Positions 57,042 to 64,000 of a DNA stretch of 64,000 nt are shown in pieces; position 1 is the stretch's first letter; the number at the start of each line of letters is the position of its first letter. Origin of the DNA: Clostridium_AM sp963780135. Its GTDB lineage: Bacteria; Bacillota; Clostridia; Clostridiales; Clostridiaceae. The notes beneath the pieces were generated by a model. The model saw nothing but the letters and a program-made list of their open reading frames with translations. It searched no databases and was not told the DNA's origin. The translations under genes were made by a program, and so were the position numbers. The stretch spans positions 744,001 to 808,000 of the forward strand of contig CAWAAR010000003.1 in NCBI GenBank assembly GCA_963780135.1. Reading direction: 5' to 3'.

Positions 57042-57096
57042 AGAATTGTAACTTATCTATTTTTGTTTTGTAAATTTAAGCAGATAAGAAATATTA

Positions 57097-57140
57097 GAAA
57101 CTCAAGGGATAATTTTGTATGAAATTTTTCCTTGAGTTTC
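57097..57140 (+). terminator. Hairpin after the initiating transferase gene
   Basis: GAAACTCAAGG and CCTTGAGTTTC pair across a 22-base loop. No T run directly after the stem, so activity as a terminator is uncertain. Confidence 0.5.
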
Positions 57141-57182
57141 TGTGAATTTAAGTTACTACAATATATAGTTTGGAGGAAGAAT

Positions 57183-57896
57183 ATGTTTACTAGGATATTA
57201 GAATATAATGTCTTTAACGGAACAATGAAAGAGCTTATGGATTACATGGAAAAGTTTCATAAAGTGAATGTAATATCAGGAAATCCAGAAGTATTATATA
57301 ATGGGCTTAATAATCCTTTATTATTTGAAAATTTTACTGGCACTAAATCTATAATAATTCCAGATGGTGTTGGAACAGTAATGGCTTCTAAAGTGGTAAA
57401 AAATCCCGTGAAACAGAAAATTGCAGGTATAGAACTTATGGAAGAAATTATAAAAAAATGTGAAAAAGAAGGCAAAGGTATATATTTAATTGGTGCTAAA
57501 CAAGAAATACTTAACGCATGCATTGAAAAACTTAAAAATAAATACATTAACTTAACTATAAGTGGTAGTCATAATGGATATTTTGATTTAAATAATTGCA
57601 GAGAATTGATAGATGATGTTAAAGCTAAAAAACCTTATGCTTTATTTATAGCTATGGGTTCACCAAGACAAGATATGTTCATAATAGAAAATATGGAAGA
57701 ATTGCCTTGTAAAGTTTTTATGGGTGTTGGAGGGAGTTTTGACGTATTTTCAGGTAACATAAAAAGAGCACCCAGGTGGATGATTAGTTTAGGATTAGAA
57801 TGGCTTTATAGAGTAGCAAAGGAACCTTGGAGAATAAAAAGATTAACATCTATTCCAAAGTTTTTAATGCAAGTTTTCAAGTATTCATCAAAATAA
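57183..57896 (+). CDS. WecG/TagA/CpsF family glycosyltransferase (GT26)
   Basis: 237 residues from the ATG at 57183, with GGAGGAAG ahead; a TTG at 57132 is not supported. Family blocks: NVISGNPEVLYNG, IPDGVGTVMASK, YLIGAKQEIL and ALFIAMGSPRQDMFI. TagA adds ManNAc to GlcNAc-PP-undecaprenol to form the linkage unit of wall teichoic acids. Together with wecB this suggests a ManNAc-containing linkage or repeat unit. Confidence 0.9.
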   Translation: MFTRILEYNVFNGTMKELMDYMEKFHKVNVISGNPEVLYNGLNNPLLFENFTGTKSIIIPDGVGTVMASKVVKNPVKQKIAGIELMEEIIKKCEKEGKGIYLIGAKQEILNACIEKLKNKYINLTISGSHNGYFDLNNCRELIDDVKAKKPYALFIAMGSPRQDMFIIENMEELPCKVFMGVGGSFDVFSGNIKRAPRWMISLGLEWLYRVAKEPWRIKRLTSIPKFLMQVFKYSSK

Positions 57897-57947
57897 TTTG
57901 TAGGTGAATTTCAAAATAAACCAAACAATTACAAAATGTATGTTGTG

Positions 57948-57976
57948 TTTACAATTACAGCGATAAATGATAAAAT
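57948..57976 (+). promoter_or_regulatory. Sigma-A promoter of the dlt operon
   Basis: TTTACA, 17 bases, TAAAAT; the dltA start is ~40 bases further on. The 117-base gap holds no other feature I can see. Confidence 0.65.
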
Positions 57977-58013
57977 TACCATTGAAGATGCTTAATACAA
58001 GAGGGGAAAAATT

Positions 58014-59540
58014 ATGACTGTGATAGATATAATAAACAAACATGGAATAGAAGAACCTAAAAAAATAGCTCATATATATAAAGATCATGCTATGAGTTAT
58101 AAGGAATTATTGGAAAAATCTAATGCATTAGCTTCCTATTTAATAGAAACTTATGGAGAAGATAAAACACCTATAGTAGTATATGGTGCTAAAGAACATG
58201 AAATGTTGATATGTTTTCTTGCCTGTGTTAAATCAGGTCATGCTTATATTCCAGTAGAAAGTTCTTTTCCATATGAAAGAGTAAAAGATATTGTAGAAAA
58301 TTCGGGAACTAAACTTATATTTAATATAGGCATGTGCAATTATGATTTTCAAAATTGTAAAATAAAAAGCTTAGAAGAAATTACAGAGTTAATAAATAGA
58401 TATAAATTTAAAAAACCAGATACAAATTATATGTTAAAAGATAATGATGTGTATTACATATTATACACATCTGGTAGTACAGGAAAACCTAAAGGTGTTC
58501 AAATAACATTATCTTGCATTGAAAGCTTTATAAAATGGGGATTATCTTTATGTAATGGTAGAGAAAAAAATTCAGTATTTATGAATCAAGCTCCGTTTTC
58601 TTTCGACTTGTCTGTTATGGATTTGTATTTATCTTTAGCTAGTGGAGCTACGTTATATAGTATAGATAAGACTATGATAAGTAGTATGAAAAAATTATTT
58701 GAAGGATTTGAAACTTCTAATATAGGTATATGGGTTTCAACACCTTCTTTTGCAGATATGTGCCTTTCAGATAGTAATTTTAATGAAAGTATGCTTCCAA
58801 ATTTAAAGCTTTTTTTATTTTGTGGAGAGACGCTTACTAACAGCTGTGTTGAGAAGCTTAAGAGCAGGTTTAAACAAGCAGAAGTTATTAATATGTATGG
58901 ACCTACAGAAGCTACTGTAGCAGTTACTTCAGTTCAGGTAACAGATGAAATTTGTAATAAGATAAATCCTTTACCAGTAGGAAAAGTCAAGGATGATTGT
59001 ATTATTAAAATAGTAGATAAAGAAGGTAAAGAGGTACTAGAAGGAGAAAAAGGAGAAATCATTATAGCAGGGGACAGTGTAAGTCTTGGTTATTATAAAA
59101 ATGAAGAAAAGACTAAAAAAGTATTTTCAACCATGAAGGTTAATGGTGATGAAAAAAGATGTTTTAAAACAGGAGACGAAGGCTATATAAAAGAAGGTAT
59201 GCTATATTATCAAGGAAGAATAGATTTTCAAATAAAGTTGAATGGTTTTAGAATAGAACTTGAAGATATAGAAAACAATCTCAGAAAATTAAAAGAAGTT
59301 AAGAATTGTATAGTGATACCTATAATTGACAATGAAAAAATAAAGTATTTATCTGCTGCTGTAGTTTTAAATAAGGAAATAACATCAGATAATTTTTCTG
59401 CAATGTTAGGCATAAAGAAAAATTTAAAAGAATTTTTACCAGAATATATGATACCAAGAAAAATAGTAATAAAAGAATCTCTTCCCATGACAACTAACGG
59501 TAAAGTGGATAGAAAAGTATTATCGGAGGAGATTAAATGA
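58014..59540 (+). CDS. dltA: D-alanine--D-alanyl carrier protein ligase
   Basis: 508 residues, adenylate-forming fold. P-loop YTSGSTGKPKGVQ, A5-type NMYGPTEATVA and the C-terminal catalytic lysine in NGKVDRKVL are present. It activates D-alanine and loads it on DltC. GAGGGG precedes the ATG. Overlaps dltB by four bases (ATGA). Confidence 0.95.
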   Translation: MTVIDIINKHGIEEPKKIAHIYKDHAMSYKELLEKSNALASYLIETYGEDKTPIVVYGAKEHEMLICFLACVKSGHAYIPVESSFPYERVKDIVENSGTKLIFNIGMCNYDFQNCKIKSLEEITELINRYKFKKPDTNYMLKDNDVYYILYTSGSTGKPKGVQITLSCIESFIKWGLSLCNGREKNSVFMNQAPFSFDLSVMDLYLSLASGATLYSIDKTMISSMKKLFEGFETSNIGIWVSTPSFADMCLSDSNFNESMLPNLKLFLFCGETLTNSCVEKLKSRFKQAEVINMYGPTEATVAVTSVQVTDEICNKINPLPVGKVKDDCIIKIVDKEGKEVLEGEKGEIIIAGDSVSLGYYKNEEKTKKVFSTMKVNGDEKRCFKTGDEGYIKEGMLYYQGRIDFQIKLNGFRIELEDIENNLRKLKEVKNCIVIPIIDNEKIKYLSAAVVLNKEITSDNFSAMLGIKKNLKEFLPEYMIPRKIVIKESLPMTTNGKVDRKVLSEEIK

Positions 59541-60685
59541 TTCCATATGATGGTTTATATTTCTTTTACTTTTTATTCCTATTGTTAATTCCAGCAGTAA
59601 TTTTAGGATTTTGTGAAAAAACTATTAAGTATTATGGTATAGCAGTTACTATTATAATTATACTTATGATATTTGGACAGCATAAAGTTAATATGCTTAG
59701 TTTAATATTATTTTATGCAAGTGAATTAATACTAATTAAAGCGTATTTACATATAAGAAAAATATATAAACAGAGATGGATATTGTGGATAGTAATAGTT
59801 TGTGCTATAGTACCTTTAATTTTGACTAAATATGGAGTAACCCTTATACATAGAAGTGTAGGTTTTCTGGGAATATCTTATGTTACTTTTAAAGTAGTTC
59901 AGATATTAATAGAAATTTATGATGGATTAATAAAAGAAATAAGTATAAAGGATTTCACATATTTTATTCTATTTTTCCCAACAATAAGTTCTGGTCCTAT
60001 TGATCGTTTTAGAAGATTTAAAGATGATGCAAATAAAGTAATGGATAGGGATAAATATTGTGTATTACTTAGGGAAGGTATATGGAAAATTGCAAAGGGT
60101 ATAACTTATAAATTTGTTTTTGGAGTTTTAATTTACACTTATTGGTTAAATAAGATTCCACAAGGACATAATTTTACAAATACATTAAACTATATGTATG
60201 CTTATAGTTTTTACTTGTTTTTTGATTTTGCAGGATACAGCTTAATGGCTATTGGAGCAGGATATGTTTTAGGAATTGCTACGCCGGAAAACTTTAATAT
60301 GCCTTTTTTAAGTAAAGATATAAAAGAATTTTGGAATAGATGGCATATGACTTTATCATTTTGGCTAAGAGATTTTTTATATACTAGGTTTGTAATGAGT
60401 TCCATAAAGAAAAAATGGTTTAAAAATAGATATACAGCTTCATACATAGGATTCATGATGAACATGCTTGTTATGGGAATATGGCATGGAACTGAAACAT
60501 TTTACATTCTATATGGATTATATCATGGTATATTAATAGTTTGTACAGATTATTTTGAAAGAAAGAGTAATTGGTACAAAAAGGTTAAAAATAAAAATGG
60601 TTGGAATATATTATTTACATTTATAACTTTTAATTTAGTATGTTTTGGCTTTTTAATATTTTCAGGATATTTATTTAAAAAATAA
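59537..60685 (+). CDS. dltB: D-alanyl transfer protein, MBOAT family
   Basis: 382 residues, multiple transmembrane helices. The MBOAT catalytic His is in VMGIWHGTETFYILYGLYHG, and ISSGPIDRFRRF is the conserved DltB block. It transfers D-alanine from DltC across the membrane. Translationally coupled to dltA. Confidence 0.94.
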   Translation: MIPYDGLYFFYFLFLLLIPAVILGFCEKTIKYYGIAVTIIIILMIFGQHKVNMLSLILFYASELILIKAYLHIRKIYKQRWILWIVIVCAIVPLILTKYGVTLIHRSVGFLGISYVTFKVVQILIEIYDGLIKEISIKDFTYFILFFPTISSGPIDRFRRFKDDANKVMDRDKYCVLLREGIWKIAKGITYKFVFGVLIYTYWLNKIPQGHNFTNTLNYMYAYSFYLFFDFAGYSLMAIGAGYVLGIATPENFNMPFLSKDIKEFWNRWHMTLSFWLRDFLYTRFVMSSIKKKWFKNRYTASYIGFMMNMLVMGIWHGTETFYILYGLYHGILIVCTDYFERKSNWYKKVKNKNGWNILFTFITFNLVCFGFLIFSGYLFKK

Positions 60686-60702
60686 TATGGGAGATGAAAT
60701 TA

Positions 60703-60942
60703 ATGGTTGAAAAAGAACAAGTAGTTAATATTTTAAGAGAAATATGTAATATTGATAGTTTAGAAGAACATGGAGATTTAGATTTATTTGACAATGGATT
60801 ATTAGACTCATTAGGTGTTATAGAACTTTTAGTTCAGTTGGAGGAGAGCTTAGGAATAAAGATAGAACCAACAGAAATAGAAAGAGAGGACATAAAAACA
60901 CCTAATAGAATAATAGAATATCTATCTAAGAGGGATAAATAA
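60703..60942 (+). CDS. dltC: D-alanyl carrier protein
   Basis: 79 residues from the ATG at 60703; GGGAG lies nine bases ahead, whereas the ATG at 60694 touches the site. The phosphopantetheine serine is in NGLLDSLGVIEL. Carries D-alanine from DltA to DltB. Its stop shares one base with dltD. Confidence 0.95.
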   Translation: MVEKEQVVNILREICNIDSLEEHGDLDLFDNGLLDSLGVIELLVQLEESLGIKIEPTEIEREDIKTPNRIIEYLSKRDK

Positions 60943-62135
60943 TGAAAAAACTTAGAGTAATTTTTTCGATGCTTGTACTTTTAGGGTGCATAGTATTTGG
61001 AATTTTATTTGCTTTAGATAAGTACTATACTAGTAAGATACAAGGAAGATATTATAATGCTATTGATAGCGAATTGATATATCAAAAGTTTAAGGGATTA
61101 GATCTTCAGGAAGAGAGTTTAAAAAGAAGCGATATAATAAATGTTTATGGTTCTTCTGAGTTAAATACTAAGACTGTAGATAGTCACCCTAGCAATTTTT
61201 TTAAAAAAAATTATAATGGATTTGATGTTAACTTGGTAGGAACAGGATATTGTCAGAGTATAATACATGCTATAAGTTTAGGAGCAGTAGATGATAGTGT
61301 GAAAAATAAAAAATTAGTAATAATTGTATCGCCACAATGGTTTAATAAAGATGGGTTAACACCAGAACAATTTAATATGAATTTTTCAGAACTTCAGTTT
61401 TATGAATTGTTAAATAATAAAGAATTGGACAGCTCTGTAAAAAATTACATATCAAACAGAGTAAATTATTTAACTAGTAAAGATTCCAGTTATCCTAATA
61501 TGCATATTTATGCATATTTAAATTCTAAAAATGATATATTTTCAAAGATCATTTTAACTGTAATTGAACCTTATTATAAGTTAGAAAATTATTTGCTTAA
61601 AATAAGAGATAAGAGTAAGACCTATGAAATATTAGAAAAATATAAGACTTATCCTTCATTAAAAAAAGATATAACATCAATAAATTGGCAAGATGAACAG
61701 AACAAAGCAAATGACATAGGAAAAGCTAAAGCAAATAATAACCAGTTTTACATTATAAACGATGTATATAATTCTTCTATAAAAAATAATATGCAGTCCT
61801 ATAAAGATTATTATAAGGGACAATCATATTCAGAATCACCAGAATATGAAGACTTAAAAGTTTTATTGAATATATGTAAACAACGTAATATAAAACCTCT
61901 ATTCGTAAGTGTTCCTGTAAACGGAAGATGGTATGATTATGGTGGATTTACTAAAGAAGAAAGAGAAACATATTATCATAAGGTTAAAAATTTGATTGAT
62001 TCTTATGGATATGAAGTAGCTGACTTCACAACAAATGAGTATGAACCTTATTTTTTAAAAGATACAATGCATTTAGGATGGAAGGGTTGGTTAAATGTTG
62101 ACAAAGCAATTGATGAATATTATAACAAAAATTGA
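60942..62135 (+). CDS. dltD: D-alanyl-lipoteichoic acid transfer protein
   Basis: 397 residues: a single N-terminal membrane anchor (VIFSMLVLLGCIVFGILFAL) and an extracellular SGNH-like domain with the nucleophile serine in YGSSELNT and the Asp/His pair in KDTMHLGWKGW. It transfers D-alanine to teichoic acid outside. Its last 23 bases overlap the miniprotein gene that follows. Confidence 0.94.
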   Translation: MKKLRVIFSMLVLLGCIVFGILFALDKYYTSKIQGRYYNAIDSELIYQKFKGLDLQEESLKRSDIINVYGSSELNTKTVDSHPSNFFKKNYNGFDVNLVGTGYCQSIIHAISLGAVDDSVKNKKLVIIVSPQWFNKDGLTPEQFNMNFSELQFYELLNNKELDSSVKNYISNRVNYLTSKDSSYPNMHIYAYLNSKNDIFSKIILTVIEPYYKLENYLLKIRDKSKTYEILEKYKTYPSLKKDITSINWQDEQNKANDIGKAKANNNQFYIINDVYNSSIKNNMQSYKDYYKGQSYSESPEYEDLKVLLNICKQRNIKPLFVSVPVNGRWYDYGGFTKEERETYYHKVKNLIDSYGYEVADFTTNEYEPYFLKDTMHLGWKGWLNVDKAIDEYYNKN

Positions 62136-62259
62136 CGAAAATATAAAAACTAACAATATATATTTGTTAATCTATTGCATTAGTTTAATAATAGGTTTAT
62201 TAATAATATTTTTGTATTGTAATACTAATAATATAACATATATATATAATCAATTTTAG
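62113..62259 (+). CDS. dltX: DltX-like teichoic acid D-alanylation miniprotein
   Basis: A 48-residue frame. The ATG at 62113 lies inside dltD in another frame, suggesting coupled translation; there is no strong ribosome binding site. It has a short charged N-terminus (TKIDENIKTNN), one transmembrane helix (YLLIYCISLIIGLLIIFLY) and ends exactly in TYIYNQF. DltX proteins are ~50 residues with one helix and a conserved C-terminal FIYNxF-type motif; in streptococci the terminal-region tyrosine carries D-alanine between DltB and DltD. Usually dltX is upstream of dltA; here it follows dltD. No other DltX candidate lies before dltA. Confidence 0.75.
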   Translation: MNIITKIDENIKTNNIYLLIYCISLIIGLLIIFLYCNTNNITYIYNQF

Positions 62260-62286
62260 CCAACTTGAAAAATTAGCAAATAAAGT

Positions 62287-62396
62287 GGGGCTGTCGTATT
62301 AAGAATAAATACTACAATATATTGTGATAATTTTAAATTTGCAAAGCAATATATTGTATATAAATTTATTAGTGCGACAGCCCTATTTTTTATTTT
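62287..62396 (+). terminator. Long hairpin terminating the dlt operon
   Basis: GGGCTGTCG pairs with CGACAGCCC at the base, and CAATATATTG elements pair near the tip, followed by TATTTTTTATTTTT. The ~97-base stem-loop is larger than a usual terminator and may derive from a small palindromic repeat. Confidence 0.75.
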
Positions 62397-62452
62397 TATA
62401 TGAATAACCTGTATACAATTTACACAAACTATTTTTAAGGGAGAGTGATTGC

Positions 62453-63013
62453 ATGCAATTTTATAATGTTATAGAAAATAGAACAAGTGTAAAAAAATTT
62501 AAAAACACCAGTATTGACAGGGAAAAGATAGATAGAATGCTTAATGCAGCTATGATGTCTCCTTCTTGGAAGAATGCATCATCATACAAATTTATTATAG
62601 TTGAAGAAGAAAATAAGAAAAATATTATAGCAGATGCTATAAATAATAAAACTGGTGAAGCTGCAAAATCGGTTAGGGAGGCACCAATGATAACAGTAGT
62701 GGTAGCTGATCCTAATGAATCAGGGGTAATAGACGATAAACAGTACTATCTTGTAGATGGAGCTATTGCTATGGAGCATTTCATCCTTGCTGCCACTGCT
62801 GAAGGCTATGGAACTTGTTGGATAGCAGCTGTAGATGAAAATGCAATAAAAGATGTATTAAATATACCTGAAAATTACAGAATCATAGGATTAACTCCTG
62901 TAGGAGAAATCCAGGAACAGAAGAATCATTATGATAAGAAGGATGCTGGAGAATATGTATTTTTAGATTCATGGAATAAAGCATATACTAAAAATAATGA
63001 AGTTTTACATTAG
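62453..63013 (+). CDS. Nitroreductase family protein
   Basis: 186 residues. FMN-binding N-terminus NRTSVKKFKNTSIDREKI and the block GAIAMEHFILAATAEGYGTCWIAA fit the NfsA/NfsB-like family; conserved MSPSWKNASSYKFI is the second FMN contact. A flavin NAD(P)H reductase; natural substrate unknown. GGGAGAG precedes the ATG. Convergent with the Rrf2 gene. Confidence 0.9.
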   Translation: MQFYNVIENRTSVKKFKNTSIDREKIDRMLNAAMMSPSWKNASSYKFIIVEEENKKNIIADAINNKTGEAAKSVREAPMITVVVADPNESGVIDDKQYYLVDGAIAMEHFILAATAEGYGTCWIAAVDENAIKDVLNIPENYRIIGLTPVGEIQEQKNHYDKKDAGEYVFLDSWNKAYTKNNEVLH

Positions 63014-63058
63014 CAATATGAAGTTAAATATAATTTAAACCACTAGTTATACACAGAT

Positions 63059-63104
63059 AAAAATAGAAGTTGTACTAAATGTAAGTGCAACTTCTATTTT
63101 TATA
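63059..63104. terminator. Bidirectional terminator between nitroreductase and Rrf2 genes
   Basis: Stem AAAAATAGAAGTTG / CAACTTCTATTTTT with an ~15-base loop between convergent genes. Confidence 0.9.
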
Positions 63105-63513
63105 ATTTTCCATCTAATATATTTTTAAATGTTATACTTTCCAAATCTTTAACAAGATTATCCTGAACTCTTTCTAATGCTCTATGTACTCCACAACTAG
63201 TACTTCTATTTAAGTTACAATAAACAGGGTCATAAAGGCATTTATTAAGATGTATAGGGCCATCTATAGCTTCTATTACTTGTTTTAAATTTATATTTTC
63301 TGGCATTTGGTCAAGAGCATACCCACCATTAACGCCTCTAAAGGATTTTATTATATTTGCATGGGTAAGTTTCCTTAAAAGTTTTAATAAAAACCTTAAT
63401 GGTATGTTTTCTTGTTGAGAAATGGACTTAGCTTCTATTTTTCGTCCTAAACCCAAATTAGATAAAAATAATATAACTCTAAGTGCATAATCAACTTCTT
63501 GTGTAATTTTCAT
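63100..63513 (-). CDS. Rrf2-family transcriptional regulator
   Basis: 137 residues. Winged helix starting MKITQEVDYALRVILFL, recognition region SISQQENIPLRFLLKLL, and a three-cysteine cluster loop (CLYDPVYCNLNRSTSC, spacing x6 and x7) able to hold an iron-sulfur cluster like IscR/NsrR. It likely senses iron-sulfur or redox state. Targets may include itself and the neighbouring nitroreductase; that is inferred. Confidence 0.9.
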   Translation of the reverse strand: MKITQEVDYALRVILFLSNLGLGRKIEAKSISQQENIPLRFLLKLLRKLTHANIIKSFRGVNGGYALDQMPENINLKQVIEAIDGPIHLNKCLYDPVYCNLNRSTSCGVHRALERVQDNLVKDLESITFKNILDGKL

Positions 63514-63537
63514 TTTATTTCTCCAAAATATAAAATA

Positions 63538-63550
63538 TACTTATTAAGTA
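63538..63550. promoter_or_regulatory. Candidate autoregulatory operator of the Rrf2 gene
   Basis: Palindrome TACTTATTAAGTA just downstream of the Rrf2 -10 box, around the expected transcription start, a place where a repressor would act. Inferred from position only. Confidence 0.4.
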
Positions 63551-63558
63551 CATTTTTT

Positions 63559-63587
63559 AATATACTATTTTACCATAAGGGTGTCAA
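63559..63587 (-). promoter_or_regulatory. Sigma-A promoter of the Rrf2 gene
   Basis: Minus strand TTGACA, 17 bases, TATATT: a full -35 consensus and near-consensus -10. Confidence 0.75.
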
Positions 63588-63663
63588 GTTAAAATAATAA
63601 GGATTATTATTTTATTATTATTATTATTAGTTTGTATGATAACTTAGTTTTTACAAAGATTAA

Positions 63664-63703
63664 TTAACTGTACGGATACTTATATATGTATTCATACAGT
63701 TAA
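63664..63703. terminator. Inverted repeat downstream of speE
   Basis: TTAACTGTACGGATAC and GTATTCATACAGTTAA form a hairpin with two mismatches just past the speE stop. No T run, so termination is tentative. Confidence 0.5.
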
Positions 63704-63734
63704 TATTAATTCTGTCTACTATGATTAAGCAGGT

Positions 63735-64000
63735 TTATTTTGTTAAGTCTTCAACAAATTTTGGTAATACAAAACAAGCTTTGTGAAGTTTTTTAGTATA
63801 ATATTTTGTGTCTATATCTATAGTGTGTGATAAATCTACAGTTTCTGGATCATGTTTCTTAGAACCTACAGTGAAACTCCAGAAGCCACTCGGATATGTA
63901 GGAATACCAGCCATAAATAATTTAGTTATAGGAAATATATCATTTGCATCACTATAAACACGTTTAACTACATCTGGTAAATAAAAAGGTGTTTCAGTTT
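63735..64000 (-). CDS. speE: Spermidine synthase, C-terminal fragment (5' end outside the window)
   Basis: The minus-strand frame is open from the window end to the stop at 63735-63737, 88 residues visible. The block GIPTYPSGFWSFTVGSKK is diagnostic of the spermidine synthase C-terminus, and KACFVLPKFVEDL closes it. It transfers aminopropyl groups from decarboxylated SAM to putrescine. Its pathway partner, the arginine decarboxylase-like gene, is on the same strand at 31543-33003. Confidence 0.88.
   Translation of the reverse strand, partial: TETPFYLPDVVKRVYSDANDIFPITKLFMAGIPTYPSGFWSFTVGSKKHDPETVDLSHTIDIDTKYYTKKLHKACFVLPKFVEDLTK

Noticed and set aside
37201..57896. ABC-transporter or Wzx exporter for the polysaccharide
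   Set aside because: No ATPase motif or Wzx-like protein seen; only MurJ-type flippases.
63600..63632. ATT-rich tandem repeats as a possible CRISPR or origin element
   Set aside because: Simple trinucleotide repetition in AT-rich DNA, no spacers and no DnaA boxes seen.
1..64000. tRNA, rRNA, prophage or transposase genes
   Set aside because: None recognised by eye; a tRNAscan or ISfinder search would settle it.

Overview
The window is AT-rich DNA with dense, mostly plus-strand genes, strong AGGAGG-type ribosome binding sites and many short rho-independent terminators. Gene content (MutS2, U32 peptidase, indolepyruvate ferredoxin oxidoreductase, phosphate butyryltransferase, CWB2 cell-wall anchoring repeats, a complete dlt operon, sporulation-type promoters) points to an anaerobic, endospore-forming Clostridium sensu stricto. 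The species cannot be fixed from the sequence alone. No rRNA, tRNA, CRISPR array, transposase or phage gene is visible.

Region 1 (1-15.2 kb) is a surface-glycan operon. It opens with the 3' part of a NeuB/PseI-like nonulosonate synthase fused to a cupin, then an acetolactate-synthase-like TPP enzyme, an FkbM methyltransferase, a radical SAM/SPASM enzyme, a second methyltransferase, a HAD phosphatase, GT2 and GT9 glycosyltransferases, the heptose genes gmhA-hldE-gmhB, a GT4, a PseG-like protein and an SDR epimerase. Three different enzymes here carry the same kind of accessory Rossmann-like domain.

Region 2 (15.3-21 kb) holds three unrecognised proteins with spore-surface character (an acidic-tailed protein, a propeller plus coiled-coil protein, and a YncE-like propeller protein). 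Two of them share a previously unnamed C-terminal domain. Sequences matching the sigma-K consensus lie in front of the acidic-tailed gene and the DUF3343 gene. Mixed in are a DUF3343 gene and a cysteine-desulfurase-like gene. The region ends in a ~150-bp palindromic element.

Region 3 (21.3-37 kb) is core metabolism: U32/RlhA-type peptidase, MutS2, DUF523, an FMN alpha-hydroxyacid oxidase-like protein, a ptb-iorA-iorB amino-acid fermentation group behind a sigma-54 promoter, arginine decarboxylase-like SpeA on the minus strand, ribosomal protein L25/CTC, a phosphohexomutase and a TPR protein.

Region 4 (37.1-57.9 kb) is a second polysaccharide cluster: FlaA1/CapD-type dehydratase, nucleotide-sugar dehydrogenase, WbpB-like and WbpD-like enzymes, UDP-GlcNAc 2-epimerase, four GT4/GT26 transferases, an initiating sugar-phosphate transferase, two O-antigen ligase/polymerase-type proteins, two MurJ-type flippases, an acyltransferase and a secreted beta-helix protein with three CWB2 repeats. 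It resembles a Wzy-type pathway for a secondary cell-wall polymer to which CWB2 proteins could attach.

Region 5 (57.9-64 kb) is dltABCD followed directly by a 48-residue membrane miniprotein that I identify as DltX, then a nitroreductase, a convergent Rrf2-family regulator with a clear promoter, and the 3' end of spermidine synthase speE on the minus strand.
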